A DNA stretch of 64,000 nt from Pseudomonas moraviensis (GTDB taxonomy: Bacteria > Pseudomonadota > Gammaproteobacteria > Pseudomonadales > Pseudomonadaceae), in assembly GCF_900105805.1 (NCBI RefSeq), contig NZ_LT629788.1, positions 3,596,001 through 3,660,000 on the forward strand. The letters are read 5' to 3'. Numbering within the stretch: position 1 is the first letter of the stretch; every line of letters begins with the position of its first letter. The position numbers and the translations under genes were made by a program. This document shows, in pieces, positions 62,051-64,000 of the stretch. The notes under the pieces were generated by a model. That model was not told the origin of the DNA and searched no databases. It worked only from the letters and a program-made list of their open reading frames with translations.

Positions 62051-62073
62051 TCTTCGCCCCATCGCTTGAACGA

Positions 62074-62106
62074 AAGCCCCTGAATTGTGAGATTCAGGGG
62101 CTTTTT
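62074..62106 (+). terminator. Terminator of glpD
   Basis: 'agcccctgaat-tgtgag-attcaggggct' followed by TTTTT, about 25 bases after the stop. Confidence 0.93.
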
Positions 62107-62129
62107 GTTGTCCCCGCAAGATCCAGCCC

Positions 62130-62388
62130 CCCCCTCACCCCAGCCCTCTCCCCCCAAGGGGGGCGAGGGGGAAAGGGAGCAGATTTGGGGAAATCCTCCA
62201 GTCCTGCGCGATGGGGAAAGGGAGCAGATGGGGGTAATCCTCAAGTCCTGCGCGAGGGGAGAAAGGGAGCAGATATTCATGCTTTTCATGACCTGAGTTC
62301 GGCTCGACATTTCAGGTCGGCGAAGCTCGCAAGAACAACTCGGTCAGTCCCCTCTCCCTCCGGGAGAGGGTTAGGGTGAGGGGCTTTT
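62130..62388. repeat. GC-rich composite repeat region with ctcaccc...gggtgag ends
   Basis: The region opens with 'cccctcaccccagccctctc' (about 62131-62150) and closes with 'gagagggttagggtgagggg' (about 62365-62384), an imperfect inverted pair about 215 bases apart. Inside lie 'ccccccaagggggg' and the 45-bp tandem repeats, and a second small palindrome 'ctctccctccgggagag' lies near 62354. Repeats with ctcaccctaaccctctccc words are common between genes in many proteobacteria. No gene is supported here. Confidence 0.8.
62171..62274 (+). repeat. 45-bp tandem repeat, two full copies and a partial third
   Basis: The 14-mer gaaagggagcagat occurs exactly at 62171, 62216 and 62261, so the period is 45 bases. 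The first two units continue with similar words ('atcctc-agtcctgcgcga'); the third breaks off after 14 bases. Confidence 0.9.
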
Positions 62389-62392
62389 GATT

Positions 62393-63295
62393 TCAGCGCC
62401 CCAGATGCGCTAATAGAAAATCGATAAACACCCGCGATTTCTGCGGCAGATGCGGCATATCAGGAAACACCAGGCTGATCGGCTGTGACGGCAGCGAGTA
62501 TTCCGGCAACACGCGCACCAGATGCCCGCAGGCCATATCGTCTTCAACCATCCACGCCGGCAACACCGACACGCCCAGCGACGACAAGGTCATCGAACGA
62601 ATCGCCGTCGAGGAATTTGACTGGAATTGACGCGTGCCATTGACCTCGACCCCCTCCCCCACACCATCGCGTAAAACCCACTGCGTCGGCGCCAGCAAAT
62701 TGCTGTTGGCGATCCACGGTGCGGCATCGAGATCCTGAGGCGTTTTTACCGGATGGCGGGCCAGAAACCTTTCAGTCGCCACCAGCACAATTTCATACTC
62801 CGCCAGTTTCCGGCTCTTGAAAGCCGAGTCCGCCAGGTTGCCCAAGCGAACCACCAGATCCAGCCGTTCGGCGAGCAGATCGTTGAGCGAAGAGTTGAAG
62901 TCGTAGCACAGGCGGATGTCCGGATAGCGCTCGGCGAATAACGGAATCAGCGGCAGGATGAATCGCTCGCCGTATTCACTGGTGGAACTGATCCGCAACG
63001 TGCCCGAAACGCGGTTTGTGCCGTGCATCACCCTGTCGAAGGCAGTGTCGATATCGGCCACGATGGTTTTGAATTCGTTGTAAAAGCTTTGCCCGGCCTC
63101 GGTCAGAGACACAGCACGACTGTTGCGCATCAGCAGCGTTGTAGACAACGCCGCTTCCAGCGCCTTGATGTGCAGGCTGACCATGGCCCGGCTGAGGTTG
63201 AGATGGCTGGCAGCCTTGGTGAACGAACCCAGTTCGGCGATCGCCAGAAACGTCTGTACCCGGTTCAAGTGCGTATGCAGGGCGCCCTGCGTCAC
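62393..63295 (-). CDS. LysR-family transcriptional regulator
   Basis: A 300-residue LysR regulator: helix-turn-helix at about 10-65 ('VQTFLAIAELGSFTKAASHL', 'LSRAMVSLHIKALEAALSTT') and effector domain with 'SGTLRISSTSEYGERFI'. The start is a GTG with AAGGGA 7 bases upstream. It is divergent from the MFS gene with 91 bases between, so that exporter is a probable target. Inducer unknown. Confidence 0.9.
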   Translation of the reverse strand: MTQGALHTHLNRVQTFLAIAELGSFTKAASHLNLSRAMVSLHIKALEAALSTTLLMRNSRAVSLTEAGQSFYNEFKTIVADIDTAFDRVMHGTNRVSGTLRISSTSEYGERFILPLIPLFAERYPDIRLCYDFNSSLNDLLAERLDLVVRLGNLADSAFKSRKLAEYEIVLVATERFLARHPVKTPQDLDAAPWIANSNLLAPTQWVLRDGVGEGVEVNGTRQFQSNSSTAIRSMTLSSLGVSVLPAWMVEDDMACGHLVRVLPEYSLPSQPISLVFPDMPHLPQKSRVFIDFLLAHLGR

Positions 63296-63386
63296 GGTTC
63301 AATCCCTTCAAACATTGTGTTCAGCCCCAGTGCATCGACGGCCGGAGTCTATCGCCCCTATGCTTGACGACAAAGGGGAAAACACC

Positions 63387-64000
63387 ATGAGTTACCGCTA
63401 TAAAGTCGCGTCGGTTTTCCTGCTCGGCTTCTTTATCGACTGCATCAACATCTTCATGTCGGCGGTGGCGCTGCCCAGTCTGTCGGCAACACTGCACGTC
63501 AACAGCTCAGCGGTGGCGTGGGTTGGCAATGCTTACATTCTCGGCCTGACGCTGATCGTTCCGGTGAGCACCTGGCTGGCCGCACGCTGGGGCAGCCGCG
63601 AAATCCTGACGGCCTCGATGTTGCTGTTTGCAGCAGCGGTATGGCTGTGCGGCCAGGCCGACAGCTTCGAGGAACTGGTGATCTGGCGCTTCATCCAGGG
63701 CATCGGCGGCGGCCTGCTGATTCCGGTCGGGCAGGCGCTGGCGTTCAATCTTTTCCAGGGTGAGCAACGGGCGAGAATATCCACGCTGGTGATGGCCGTC
63801 GCACTGCTCGCACCAGCGATTTCGCCCACCGTGGGCGGCGTCATTGTCGACATCAGTTCCTGGCGCTGGGTGTTCTACAGCAACATTCCGTTTTCGCTGC
63901 TTGCCGCCGGGTTGTCCTGGTTGTGGATCAGGGAAAGCCGCCCCGCCAGACTTCAACGCCCGGATATCAAAGGCCTGTTGCTGGTCAGCGCGGCGCTCGC
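63387..64000 (+). CDS. MFS exporter of the DHA2 type, 3' end cut by window edge
   Basis: About 204 residues are visible, running off the right edge without a stop. There are five to six TM helices with DHA2-type features: 'DCINIFMSAVALPSLSATL' in TM1, 'NAYILGLTLIVPVSTWLAAR' and 'RFIQGIGGGLLIPVGQAL'. The start at 63387 is preceded by GGGGAAAACACC. It is divergent from a LysR gene. Likely an export pump for a small compound, substrate unknown. Confidence 0.85.
   Translation, partial: MSYRYKVASVFLLGFFIDCINIFMSAVALPSLSATLHVNSSAVAWVGNAYILGLTLIVPVSTWLAARWGSREILTASMLLFAAAVWLCGQADSFEELVIWRFIQGIGGGLLIPVGQALAFNLFQGEQRARISTLVMAVALLAPAISPTVGGVIVDISSWRWVFYSNIPFSLLAAGLSWLWIRESRPARLQRPDIKGLLLVSAAL

Noticed and set aside
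62087..62379. Small open frames in the GC-rich region after glpD
   Set aside because: They arise from the low-complexity repeat and run across the terminator and tandem units.

Overview
The window is a stretch of Pseudomonas chromosome, most likely from the P. fluorescens species complex. The evidence is high GC, dense REPIN repeats of the 'taggagtgagcctgctcgcga' type, and blocks of gene order that, from memory, match P. aeruginosa PAO1. These blocks are argP-argO-sodB-bifA-icmP-mexVW, wapQ-methyltransferase-colSR-groESL-fxsA, metG-rnf-nth, argG-motY-pyrC-rnt-peroxiredoxin-bfd-bfrB-grxD-argF, and glpFKRD. It is ordinary core genome. I see no prophage, insertion sequence, integrase, CRISPR array, rRNA or tRNA. 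All functions are read from sequence and memory of the families; no database search was run.

Layout. 0-10.3 kb: a truncated MBL-fold protein and divergent LysR regulator, 4-hydroxybenzoate catabolism (pobR/pobA), a 14-TM-type MFS exporter, a periplasmic double-Cache protein, a membrane-anchored coiled-coil protein, an SDR epimerase, and the argP/argO pair. 10.9-24 kb: sodB, bifA (c-di-GMP phosphodiesterase), a putatively Fur-regulated envelope cluster (imelysin IcmP, di-haem lipoprotein, second imelysin-like lipoprotein, DUF1513 protein) and the mexVW RND pump genes. 24-31 kb: a ColRS envelope-stress block (wapQ-like kinase, methyltransferase, colS, colR, PAP2 phosphatase) with two candidate ColR boxes, then groESL behind a sigma-32-like promoter. 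31-36.9 kb: fxsA, hugZ, an SDR, apbC and metG. 37-41.6 kb: an unusual Rnf-like operon (A-B-D-G-E, no rnfC) coupled to nth, then a PA3496-type small gene. 41.7-43.5 kb: a NarL-type response regulator and an isolated, locally AT-rich membrane gene of unknown function. 43.6-55.2 kb: argG, motY, pyrC-rnt, a peroxiredoxin, bfd/bfrB iron storage, grxD, a molybdopterin oxidoreductase, and argF overlapping an orphan ABC ATPase. 55.3-62.1 kb: a PhzF-like protein, ybaK and the glycerol regulon glpF-glpK-glpR-glpD with GlpR-like half-sites. 62.1-64 kb: a 45-bp tandem repeat inside a GC-rich repeat, a LysR regulator and a truncated MFS exporter.

The most interesting observation is the Rnf-like operon. 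It lacks the NADH-binding subunit gene rnfC. RnfB has no N-terminal membrane anchor and carries a long RnfC-like tail. RnfA has lost both cysteines, and RnfE one, at positions that ligate the intramembrane [2Fe-2S] cluster in the canonical complex. Next come the uncharacterised iron-linked imelysin/di-haem/DUF1513 cluster, the ColR box in front of the PAP2 phosphatase, and the unknown two-TM protein at 42.8 kb.
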